This document shows positions 6,641 through 12,165 of a stretch of 12,165 nt of DNA, one piece after another. The number at the start of each line of letters is the position of its first letter. Positions within the stretch are counted from its first letter, which is position 1. Where the stretch lies: positions 1 through 12,165 of the forward strand of contig CAKOZB010000039.1 of NCBI GenBank assembly GCA_934131055.1, read 5' to 3'. The position numbers and the translations under genes were made by a program. The notes under the pieces were generated by a model. It saw nothing but the letters and a program-made list of their open reading frames with translations. It was not told where the DNA came from and made no database searches. This DNA comes from an uncultured Clostridia bacterium (lineage in GTDB: Bacteria > Bacillota > Clostridia > TANB77 > CAG-508).

Positions 6641-6946
6641 TTATTTTCCAACTCCTTCCTTCATTTCTATTGCACCGAAAGGGCAAACCTTGCTACAAAC
6701 TCCACATCCCTTGCAATAATTGTAATCGAAATCTTCTCTTTTACATTCTTTATTAACAGGAATAGAGTCATCAGGGCAAACAGGGAAGCACAATCCACAT
6801 TGTGTGCACTTTTCTGGAATCCATACTGGGTACATACTTCTCCAGTCGCCCGTCTTAAATTCTCTAGCATTTCCAGCTTGATAAATAATTCCGCCTGGAG
6901 TTAATTCATTTGCTGGTGTGTTTTTATCTATATGCATTTCAGACAT
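6641..6946 (-). CDS. porD: Pyruvate:ferredoxin oxidoreductase, delta (ferredoxin-like) subunit
   Basis: A 101-residue subunit that carries electrons from the catalytic site to external ferredoxin through two [4Fe-4S] clusters. The motifs are CTQCGLCFPVCP (Cys47, 50, 53, 57) and CKGCGVCSKVCP (Cys78, 81, 84, 88). The N-terminal half (LTPGG, then FKTGDWRSMYPVW) is the segment typical of PorD and distinguishes it from free ferredoxins. ATG at 6946 follows an AGGAGG site with 7 bases of spacing. That ribosome-binding site overlaps the stop of porC, so the two genes are tightly linked. Confidence 0.94.
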   Translation of the reverse strand: MSEMHIDKNTPANELTPGGIIYQAGNAREFKTGDWRSMYPVWIPEKCTQCGLCFPVCPDDSIPVNKECKREDFDYNYCKGCGVCSKVCPFGAIEMKEGVGK

Positions 6947-6958
6947 AATTTTACCTCC

Positions 6959-7540
6959 TTAATTAATCTTTTTTACTTCATTTAAAGCCATTTCCAAGGC
7001 TTTCATATTTCCTTCTATAACCTCAGGCTTTTTTGCAAATTTATGCTTGAATGAACCTTTCATGTCATTTAAAAAGTCTTTTTCATCCATAATATTTGCA
7101 ACTTTAACAATAGCAGCAAGCATTGGAGTATTTGGAAAATATCTTCCTAAAGCCTCTTCAGAAACTTTCCTTGCATCTATGCAATAAATTCCACCTTTAT
7201 ATCCTTTTAATGCTTTCTTTAAATAATCTGCATCTTTTACTGTATTTATTACTATGGCTCCAGTTTCTTTAAGACCAGCAGTTACATCAACAGTTTCTAT
7301 AAGAGTATCATCAACAACTACAACATAATCAGGCTCATAAATATTGCTGTGAATAACAATAGGACTATTGCTAATGCGATTGTAAGCTGTAATTGGAGCT
7401 CCCATTCTCTCTGGGCCATATTCAGGGAAACCTTGAATATATTTACCAGTGTTAAATGCTGCATCTGCAAGCAAAAGAGAAGCTGTTTTAGCACCTTGAC
7501 CACCTCTACCGTGCCATCTAATTTCTACTAAATTTTCCAC
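6959..7540 (-). CDS. porC: Pyruvate:ferredoxin oxidoreductase, gamma subunit
   Basis: A 193-residue gamma subunit, the CoA-side domain of the enzyme. The N-terminal block IRWHGRGGQGAKTAS and the following FPEYGPERMGAPITAYNRIS are diagnostic, as is NTPMLAAIVKV near the C-terminus. It is the first gene of the porC-porD-porA-porB-ferredoxin run, the same order as in archaeal and Thermotoga-type four-subunit enzymes rather than the single-chain enzyme usual in many clostridia. The start is GTG at 7540 with AGGAG at 7551-7555, 10 bases away; no ATG fits. Confidence 0.94.
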   Translation of the reverse strand: MENLVEIRWHGRGGQGAKTASLLLADAAFNTGKYIQGFPEYGPERMGAPITAYNRISNSPIVIHSNIYEPDYVVVVDDTLIETVDVTAGLKETGAIVINTVKDADYLKKALKGYKGGIYCIDARKVSEEALGRYFPNTPMLAAIVKVANIMDEKDFLNDMKGSFKHKFAKKPEVIEGNMKALEMALNEVKKIN

Positions 7541-7571
7541 TTTAAAAAATCTCCTTTCTTAAAAGTTATGC

Positions 7572-7623
7572 TGTACTAAAATTATAAATTTTTTATAATT
7601 GGTAAAACTATAAAAGTAGTACA
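7572..7623 (-). promoter_or_regulatory. Nested hairpin in the por operon leader
   Basis: TGTACTA (7572-7578) and TAGTACA (7617-7623) form an outer 7-bp stem. Inside, AATTATAAA (7580-7588) pairs perfectly with TTTATAATT (7592-7600). On the minus-strand RNA the element would sit within the roughly 90-base leader between the promoter (7638-7666) and the porC ribosome-binding site. No known riboswitch was recognised, and the A/U-rich stems are weak. Confidence 0.4.
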
Positions 7624-7637
7624 AAACTAACATGTTC

Positions 7638-7666
7638 AGTATATTATTATTTGGCTCACATGTCAA
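7638..7666 (-). promoter_or_regulatory. SigA-type promoter of the por operon
   Basis: On the minus strand, a consensus TTGACA (7666-7661), a 17-base spacer and TATACT (7643-7638). The predicted start is near 7631, at the palindrome AACATGTT (7629-7636). This is the strongest promoter match in the window, fitting a highly expressed central-metabolism enzyme. Confidence 0.8.
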
Positions 7667-7707
7667 GAAAAGTGAACGACAATTCGGCAAATAATATAGA
7701 AAATTTA

Positions 7708-7737
7708 TTGACTTATTTATTGAATTTATTATATTAT
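7708..7737 (+). promoter_or_regulatory. SigA-type promoter of the FGE-fold surface protein gene
   Basis: TTGACT (7708-7713), an 18-base spacer and TATTAT (7732-7737). The predicted start would lie about 25 bases before the ATG at 7770. It is divergent from the por promoter. Confidence 0.6.
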
Positions 7738-7769
7738 ATAAGTACTAAAAAAGAGAAAGAAGGATTCAA

Positions 7770-8990
7770 ATGAAAAAAATTTTAAAAGATAATAGAGGAT
7801 CAATTACTACAATTGTTACCGTTACAGCTTTATTCTTTTCTATAATATTATCTACAGCTTATATGGTAGCTTCTACAAATAGAAAAACACAATTAAAAAG
7901 TGAGTTAACAGCGAGGGAAACATATGAGAAACCACTAAATAATTTAGATGAAATTAGAGAAGAAGTTACTGGATTACCAAGAACTGCTGAAACACAACCT
8001 TATTTTCCAAGTAGTGATTTTAAAAGAATTTCTGGAACTGATTTAAGCAATGGACTTGTAATAGAAGATTCAAATGGAAATCAGTATGTTTGGGTAGAAG
8101 TACCTAAAAATGAAGATGTATATCCAACAGCAGGGCTAAACATTGTAAGTTTTACAGATGCTGAATACACTAAAATAGAAAATGATTTACACACATATAC
8201 AAGTGTATACAGAAATGGAACAACATATTCAGATACTTGGGTAGCGGATAATGATAATGAGGGATGGTATACAGAAAATGAATATTATGCACAAAAAAAG
8301 AAAATGTTAAAAAGCGTTTATCAAAATGGTGGGTTTTATGTAGGAAGATATGAGGCAGGAATAACAGAAGCGAGAACGGAACATGGATATACATCGGTTG
8401 TGCCAATGTCAAAGGCTAATTTGTATCCATATAATTATGTGATGAGAACACAGGCTAATGTACTAGCAGCAAAAGTAAATTCCGGTAATAAAAATTGTAG
8501 TCTAATGTTTGGAGTGCAATGGGATTTAATAATGGCTTTTATGCATAAACGAGGTAATATAAGTGATGAATTATTAACAAAAAATAGTGAAATATATGGA
8601 AACTATTGTAATTCAACATTTAAATTAAATCGTGGCAAGTATATTCAATATTCTAAATATACTATAAATTCAACATGGAAACCAATAACAGAGATATCTT
8701 TAAATTATATAGATCAAAATTTAAACAAATTAAGTCAAACGGAAGCAGATGGAATATTACTCACTACAGGTAGTTCTGAGCAAAATAAAATTTGTAATAT
8801 ATATGATATGGCAGGTAATGTATGGGAATGGACTCTTGAAAAAACATCGAGCGATGAACTTCAATGTGCTGAAAGAGGCGGAAGCTTTCCCGACTCTTCG
8901 TCAAACGTACCTATGGCGGCTAGAAATGCTAATTATATAACTTTACCAGGAGATCTTGGAAATTTAGGTTTTCGAGTATCAATATATTAA
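7770..8990 (+). CDS. Membrane-anchored protein with FGE-sulfatase / C-type-lectin-like domain
   Basis: A 406-residue protein. The N-terminus (KKILKDNRGSITTIVTVTA) has a charged stretch, a Gly10 that could be a prepilin-peptidase site, and a hydrophobic segment at about 12-34, resembling pilin-like or TadE-like anchors, although no Glu5 is present. A linker of about 70 residues follows. The rest resembles the formylglycine-generating-enzyme (SUMF1) fold: QYVWVEVP, GGFYVGRYEAG, AGNVWEWT (348-355), ERGGSF (368-373), and a terminal LGFRVSIY. The FGE catalytic cysteines are absent: only Ser, Pro, Asp and Asn follow RGGSF. It is therefore probably a binding protein rather than an oxidase. AAGGA at 7760-7764 supports the ATG. 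A ligand and a secretion partner are not visible here. Confidence 0.78.
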   Translation: MKKILKDNRGSITTIVTVTALFFSIILSTAYMVASTNRKTQLKSELTARETYEKPLNNLDEIREEVTGLPRTAETQPYFPSSDFKRISGTDLSNGLVIEDSNGNQYVWVEVPKNEDVYPTAGLNIVSFTDAEYTKIENDLHTYTSVYRNGTTYSDTWVADNDNEGWYTENEYYAQKKKMLKSVYQNGGFYVGRYEAGITEARTEHGYTSVVPMSKANLYPYNYVMRTQANVLAAKVNSGNKNCSLMFGVQWDLIMAFMHKRGNISDELLTKNSEIYGNYCNSTFKLNRGKYIQYSKYTINSTWKPITEISLNYIDQNLNKLSQTEADGILLTTGSSEQNKICNIYDMAGNVWEWTLEKTSSDELQCAERGGSFPDSSSNVPMAARNANYITLPGDLGNLGFRVSIY

Positions 8991-9050
8991 GTTAAAGAAG
9001 AGCCTGTAGGAAAAATTAAGATATTTATATAAAAATTCATATAATACACC

Positions 9051-9092
9051 AAATCCTAAAATCCAAAGATTTATTTCTGATTTTAGGATTTT
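9051..9092 (+). terminator. Terminator after the FGE-fold gene
   Basis: AAATCCTAAAATC (9051-9063) pairs perfectly over 13 bp with GATTTTAGGATTT (9079-9091) around a 15-base loop, ending in a short T-run. It lies 60 bases after the stop codon at 8990 and separates that gene from the restriction-modification genes. Confidence 0.7.
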
Positions 9093-9130
9093 ACTATAAA
9101 AATGTTTTATAAATTTTATAATAAAATTCT

Positions 9131-9150
9131 AGATATTTTTAAAAATATCT
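9131..9150. promoter_or_regulatory. 20-bp perfect palindrome, candidate operator
   Basis: AGATATTTTTAAAAATATCT reads the same on both strands. Its right edge touches the likely -35 box of the methyltransferase gene (TTGTAA at 9150-9155), a usual operator position. No regulator gene is visible in the window. Runs of A and T make palindromes easier to obtain by chance, so this is a candidate only. Confidence 0.4.
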
Positions 9151-9176
9151 TGTAAAAAATATTTAACTAGTATAAA
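9150..9176 (+). promoter_or_regulatory. Predicted promoter of the restriction-modification genes
   Basis: TATAAA (9171-9176) is a fair -10 box. The best upstream match is TTGTAA (9150-9155), with a short 15-base spacer. Transcription would begin at about 9181-9184, exactly on the first GGATG copy. Confidence 0.45.
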
Positions 9177-9180
9177 ATAA

Positions 9181-9195
9181 GGATGTTTACGGATG
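9181..9195 (+). repeat. Two direct GGATG copies in the methyltransferase leader
   Basis: GGATG occurs at 9181-9185 and again at 9191-9195, with start-to-start spacing of ten bases, one helical turn. GGATG is the known FokI target. The second copy directly precedes the GGGAG ribosome-binding site (9197-9201) of the methyltransferase gene. By eye about ten GGATG/CATCC sites exist in the whole window, so two within 15 bases at this place is notable. Confidence 0.7.
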
Positions 9196-9209
9196 CGGGA
9201 GATGAAAAA

Positions 9210-9971
9210 ATGAGGTTTATAGGAAACAAAACAAACTTATTAAATGATATACAAAAGGTAATCAAAGAGAATTGTGATGGAAGTGAGAAAATATTTTGCG
9301 ACTTATTTTCTGGGACTTCATCAGTTGCAAGGTTTTTTAAAAATAAATATAAGATAATATCTAATGATATGTTATATTTTTCGTATGTGTTACAAAAAGC
9401 AACAATTCAGAATAATCAAATACCAAAATTTGACAAAGTAAAAACAAAATTAAATAAAAAAGATATATTTGATTATTTAGAAAATGCTCCTATTAATATA
9501 AAAGATGGATTTGTGTATTCTAACTATTCGCCAAATGAAAAATGTGAAAGAATGTATTTAACAACAGAAAATGCTCAAAGAATAGATTTCATAAGAAAAA
9601 CAATAGAGCAATGGAAAAATGATAAACTTATTAATGAAAATGAATATTATTATTTGTTAGCATCTTTGATTGAAGGGATTCCGTTTGTATCTAATATAAC
9701 TGGAACATATGGTGCATATTTAAAAGAATGGGATAGAAGAGCATTAAAAAAATTTGAGCTTATAAGATTAAATGTTAACGATAATAAATATGATAATGAA
9801 TGTTACAATACAGATTCAAATAAATTGATAGAAAAAATAAGTGGAGATATACTTTATTTGGATCCTCCATATAATGAAAGACAGTATTTACCTAATTACC
9901 ATTTATTGGAAACAGTCGCTAAATATGATAATCCAATAATAAATCGGCAAGACAGGAATAAGAGAATATAA
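9210..9971 (+). CDS. FokI-type adenine methyltransferase, N-terminal domain, frameshifted
   Basis: This part of the gene encodes 253 residues and corresponds to the first of two fused N6-adenine methyltransferase domains of the D12 (Dam-like) class, as in M.FokI. The N-terminus MRFIGNKTNLLNDI is the family start. Motif I is FCDLFSGTSSVARFF, the AdoMet-binding loop; ISNDM is motif II-like; motif IV is LDPPYNERQYL with Asp218-Pro-Pro-Tyr221 catalytic. The start is ATG at 9210 because GGGAG is 8 bases upstream and this is where similarity begins; ATG 9183 sits at the transcription start without a ribosome-binding site. The frame ends early at 9969-9971. The continuation (GKTGIREYKNQK, then HIIMSYNQEG) is present in another frame, so the domain is cut after motif IV by a one-base shift. 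Confidence 0.88.
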   Translation: MRFIGNKTNLLNDIQKVIKENCDGSEKIFCDLFSGTSSVARFFKNKYKIISNDMLYFSYVLQKATIQNNQIPKFDKVKTKLNKKDIFDYLENAPINIKDGFVYSNYSPNEKCERMYLTTENAQRIDFIRKTIEQWKNDKLINENEYYYLLASLIEGIPFVSNITGTYGAYLKEWDRRALKKFELIRLNVNDNKYDNECYNTDSNKLIEKISGDILYLDPPYNERQYLPNYHLLETVAKYDNPIINRQDRNKRI

Positions 9972-9972
9972 A
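9940..9972 (+). other. Frameshift junction in the tandem methyltransferase
   Basis: The upstream frame reads NPIINRQDRNKRI then stop. The frame one base later is open from 9943 and reads IGKTGIREYKNQKSDYC, continuing without a stop to 11190. Removing one base within about 9940-9945 (for example the C at 9945) joins them as NPIINGKTGIREY. No homopolymer run exists here, which argues against simple polymerase slippage. A stop (TAA at 9940-9942) in the downstream frame confines the switch point to this short window. Confidence 0.85.
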
Positions 9973-10059
9973 AATCAAAAATCAGATTATTGCATTAAAA
10001 GTAAGGTTTATACTGAACTTGATGATTTAATAAAAAAAGCCAACTTTAAACATATTATA

Positions 10060-11190
10060 ATGAGTTACAATCAAGAAGGAATTTTATCTGAGAAAGAAAT
10101 AGAAGAAATCTTAAAGAAACATGGAAATGCTAATACATATAAATTATATAAAATTCCATATAAACAGTATCAAAACAAATTGACGAAAAAGTTGGATATA
10201 CATTATGAATACATTTTTTACATAAAAAAGGAACAAATGAGTAGTAAACAACCCGAGGTCTATTTTTACGTACCATATGCCAATGCGCTATCGATTAGAG
10301 AAGATGTGGAAAAATATACATATGCTAATGAAATTGTTTCAAGACGAAAATTTTTAAAAAGCCCAATGAACTATATTGGTGGAAAGTATAAATTATTACC
10401 ACAATTAATAGAAAATTTTCCCCAAAAAATAAATACTTTTGTAGACTTATTTTCAGGAGGGTTTAATGTTGGGATAAATGTGAATTGTAATAAAGTTATA
10501 TGCAATGATATGAACACATTTATTATAGATTTATATAAAGAATTATATAGAACACCAATAGATGAAACTTTAGATAAAATAACGGGAAGAATTAGTGAGT
10601 ATGGTTTATCTAAAGAAAATGAAGATGCTTTTAAAAAATTTAGAGATTATTATAATAAAACTAAAGAGCCAATAGATCTATATACGTTGTCTTGCTACTC
10701 ATTCAATTATCAACTTAGATTTAACAACAATAAAGAATATAATAATCCATTTGGAAGGAATAGAAGCCAATTTTCGGATAATATGAAGTCAAACTTAATT
10801 TTATTTACTGAAAGGCTAAAAAACATGAATGTCGAATTCTCGTCTGAGTCATTTGATAAAGTTGATTTAAGCAAATTAAATAATGAAGATTTTGTATATT
10901 GTGATCCTCCTTATCTAATAACTACTGGATCATATAATGATGGCAATAGAGGATTTAAGGATTGGAAGAAAGAAGAAGAATTGCAATTATATAAATTATT
11001 GGATGAATTAAATAAAAGAAAGGTAAAGTTTGCATTGTCAAATGTGATTGAACATAAGGGAAAAGAAAATACACTTTTAAAAGAGTGGAGTAAAAAATAT
11101 AAAACAATCTATTTGACAAGTGATTATTCTAATTCAAGTTATAACACTAAACGCGATAAGAGTATAGAAGTATTAATTGTTAACTATTGA
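10060..11190 (+). CDS. FokI-type adenine methyltransferase, end of domain 1 plus complete domain 2
   Basis: The reading frame is open from 9943; the first ATG in it is 10060, which has no convincing ribosome-binding site and lies inside domain 1 (MSYNQEG). The first 60 or so residues finish domain 1. The rest is a second complete D12-class adenine methyltransferase: SPMNYIGGKYKLLPQL near residue 101, motif I FVDLFSGGFNVG, motif II CNDMN, and motif IV YCDPPYLITTGSYN with DPPY encoded at 10903-10914. Joined to the upstream part, the product is about 660 residues with two catalytic centres, close to the size and plan of M.FokI, whose two domains methylate opposite strands of the asymmetric site. 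The stop codon overlaps the ribosome-binding site of the restriction gene, 10 bases before its ATG. Confidence 0.9.
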   Translation: MSYNQEGILSEKEIEEILKKHGNANTYKLYKIPYKQYQNKLTKKLDIHYEYIFYIKKEQMSSKQPEVYFYVPYANALSIREDVEKYTYANEIVSRRKFLKSPMNYIGGKYKLLPQLIENFPQKINTFVDLFSGGFNVGINVNCNKVICNDMNTFIIDLYKELYRTPIDETLDKITGRISEYGLSKENEDAFKKFRDYYNKTKEPIDLYTLSCYSFNYQLRFNNNKEYNNPFGRNRSQFSDNMKSNLILFTERLKNMNVEFSSESFDKVDLSKLNNEDFVYCDPPYLITTGSYNDGNRGFKDWKKEEELQLYKLLDELNKRKVKFALSNVIEHKGKENTLLKEWSKKYKTIYLTSDYSNSSYNTKRDKSIEVLIVNY

Positions 11191-11200
11191 GGAGGAAAAT

Positions 11201-12165
11201 ATGATTGAATTAAGAAAGATGGAAAGTAGAAACTTCAGAACTTTTGGTTGGGTACAAGATCCGAGTGACTTTAAGTCATTATATAATGTTGTTTCAATTT
11301 TTGATAGTACATCAAAAGTACATAAGGAATTAGTTGATGAAAGAATAGAAAAGCTTATAGAAGAAAGAGACGGAAGAAGCCATTTTCTCGAAGTCTTGAG
11401 AAGTGAAACATTAAAAATAAAATATTCGGATTTAATAGGAACGGCATTTACACCTAGGTCAAGTGCAAGATGCAATGGAATTGTTCAAGCTACAGTAGAA
11501 GGACAAAAAAGAAAATTTATTAGCGATTGGCCAGCAGATAATTTTGTTAGATGGGCTCATTGCTTAGGATTTATAAAGTACAATTATGAGGACGATACTT
11601 TTGAAATAACAGAGCAGGGGTTAAAATGGACTAAAACAAAAGAAGCTAGTGAACGTAAGCTGTTATTGGAAGAGGCAATTCTTAGTTATCCACCGGCAAT
11701 TAGAATTTTAAGATTGCTGTCAACTGGAAAAGTAATGACGAAATTTGAGCTAGGCTCTAACTTGGGATTTATAGGTGAAGACGGTTTCACAAGCATTCCC
11801 CAAAATGTATTAATTATGACATTAGCAACAACCGAGTCTGTAAAAGAAAAAAATAAAATTAAAACTAACACAGAAGGGTCTTCAGATAAATATGCCAGAA
11901 TGATAGGAAAATGGTTGACGGAACTTGGATTGCTGAAACAAGTTACAAAAGAAATTGGAGTGGCTATTGGTGGAAAAGAATACAAAGAAAACATAGGCCA
12001 ATCATATATTATAACAAATGAAGGATTAAAGGCACTTAATAGAGCAGAAGGAAAAAGTAGATTTTGTAGAATTCCTAAGAATGTATCATGGGAAATGATG
12101 GCCACTAAGGGAAACGATAGAAATTATATAAGAACGAGAAGAAGTATAATACTTAAAGTATTAGC
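11201..12165 (+). CDS. FokI-like type IIS restriction endonuclease, 5' part (runs off window)
   Basis: 321 complete codons are visible without a stop. AGGAGG at 11190-11195 supports ATG 11201. Blocks match the FokI recognition region as remembered: FRTFGWVQDP (12-21), SKVHKEL (38-44), LIGTAFTPRSSARCNGIVQA (78-97), FVRWAHCLGFI (115-125), LSYPPAIRIL (161-170), EGSSDKYARMIG (225-236), SWEMMAT (296-302) and YIRTRRSIILKVL (309-321). These cover subdomains D1 and D2 and the beginning of D3. The FokI cleavage domain (PD-(D/E)XK type) should follow after about 12165 and cannot be checked here. Residues equal to FokI contacts Arg79, Trp105, Glu220, Lys225 and Arg228 are kept (Arg86, Trp110, Glu225, Lys230, Arg233); Asn13 and Asn217 are replaced by Asp20 and Thr222. 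It is probably cotranscribed with the methyltransferase. Confidence 0.93.
   Translation, partial: MIELRKMESRNFRTFGWVQDPSDFKSLYNVVSIFDSTSKVHKELVDERIEKLIEERDGRSHFLEVLRSETLKIKYSDLIGTAFTPRSSARCNGIVQATVEGQKRKFISDWPADNFVRWAHCLGFIKYNYEDDTFEITEQGLKWTKTKEASERKLLLEEAILSYPPAIRILRLLSTGKVMTKFELGSNLGFIGEDGFTSIPQNVLIMTLATTESVKEKNKIKTNTEGSSDKYARMIGKWLTELGLLKQVTKEIGVAIGGKEYKENIGQSYIITNEGLKALNRAEGKSRFCRIPKNVSWEMMATKGNDRNYIRTRRSIILKVL

Noticed and set aside
6640..6651. TTG at 6651 as start of porA
   Set aside because: The ribosome-binding site directly abuts this codon; ATG 6639 has usable spacing and begins the conserved SIRERLSGNEA sequence.
7770..9050. Complete diversity-generating retroelement
   Set aside because: Only a possible target gene is present; no reverse transcriptase, accessory gene or template repeat was found in the window.
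9183..9209. ATG at 9183 as start of the methyltransferase
   Set aside because: It would fall on the predicted transcription start, has no ribosome-binding site, and the nine extra residues are unlike the family; ATG 9210 has GGGAG 8 bases upstream and begins the conserved MRFIGNK motif.
9936..9975. Programmed ribosomal frameshift in the methyltransferase
   Set aside because: No slippery heptamer, no favourable re-pairing at AAT-CGG, and no clear stimulatory hairpin directly downstream; a mutation or sequence error is simpler, though not proven.
10031..10040. Seven-A run as a phase-variation tract causing the frameshift
   Set aside because: Coding similarity is already in the second frame well before this run (from 9946), so it is not the switch point.
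11173..12105. Minus-strand open frames opposite the restriction gene
   Set aside because: They have no recognisable motifs or ribosome-binding sites and oppose a well-supported FokI-like coding frame.

Overview
The window comes from a low-GC, anaerobic, Gram-positive-type bacterium, most likely a member of the Clostridia. The evidence is the strong A/T bias, AGGAGG ribosome-binding sites, frequent TTG/GTG starts, a holB-ricT pair as in Firmicutes, and a four-subunit pyruvate:ferredoxin oxidoreductase. Genus cannot be told from the sequence.

Layout. (1) 1-3102, plus strand, housekeeping: the 3' end of a sensor histidine kinase, signal peptidase I (lepB), DNA polymerase III delta' (holB) and the PSP1/RicT protein, closed by a strong hairpin terminator at 3116-3158 that can also serve the opposing gene. 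(2) 3174-4052: a small zinc-ribbon protein on the minus strand, and a 63-residue single-span membrane protein on the plus strand. They are read from divergent, near-consensus promoters. The membrane-protein transcript has a structured 5' leader and ends in a UACG-tetraloop terminator. (3) 4238-7540, minus strand: a porC-porD-porA-porB operon followed by a 2[4Fe-4S] ferredoxin. Together these oxidise pyruvate to acetyl-CoA and supply low-potential electrons. The operon has a consensus promoter and a structured leader. (4) 7770-8990, plus strand: a surface-type protein with a pilin-like N-terminal anchor and a C-terminal formylglycine-generating-enzyme/C-type-lectin fold that lacks the FGE active-site cysteines. 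(5) 9131-12165, plus strand: a FokI-like type IIS restriction-modification system.

The restriction-modification system is the main discovery. Two N6-adenine methyltransferase domains, each with an FSG motif I and a DPPY motif IV, are encoded as one tandem unit of about 660 codons, the architecture of M.FokI. The unit is interrupted by a one-base frameshift near 9940-9946. Ten bases downstream is an open reading frame that runs off the window. Its 321 visible residues match the DNA-recognition part of FokI in many blocks (for example RTFGWVQ, SYPPAIRIL, EGSSDKYARMIG). Its nuclease domain would lie beyond position 12165. Most base-contact residues known for FokI are kept, but two differ (Asn13 is Asp, Asn217 is Thr). 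Two copies of GGATG, the FokI target, lie ten bases apart at the predicted transcription start of the methyltransferase gene, next to a 20-bp perfect palindrome. This suggests self-regulation by methylation or binding.

No tRNA, rRNA, CRISPR array, transposase or reverse transcriptase was seen.
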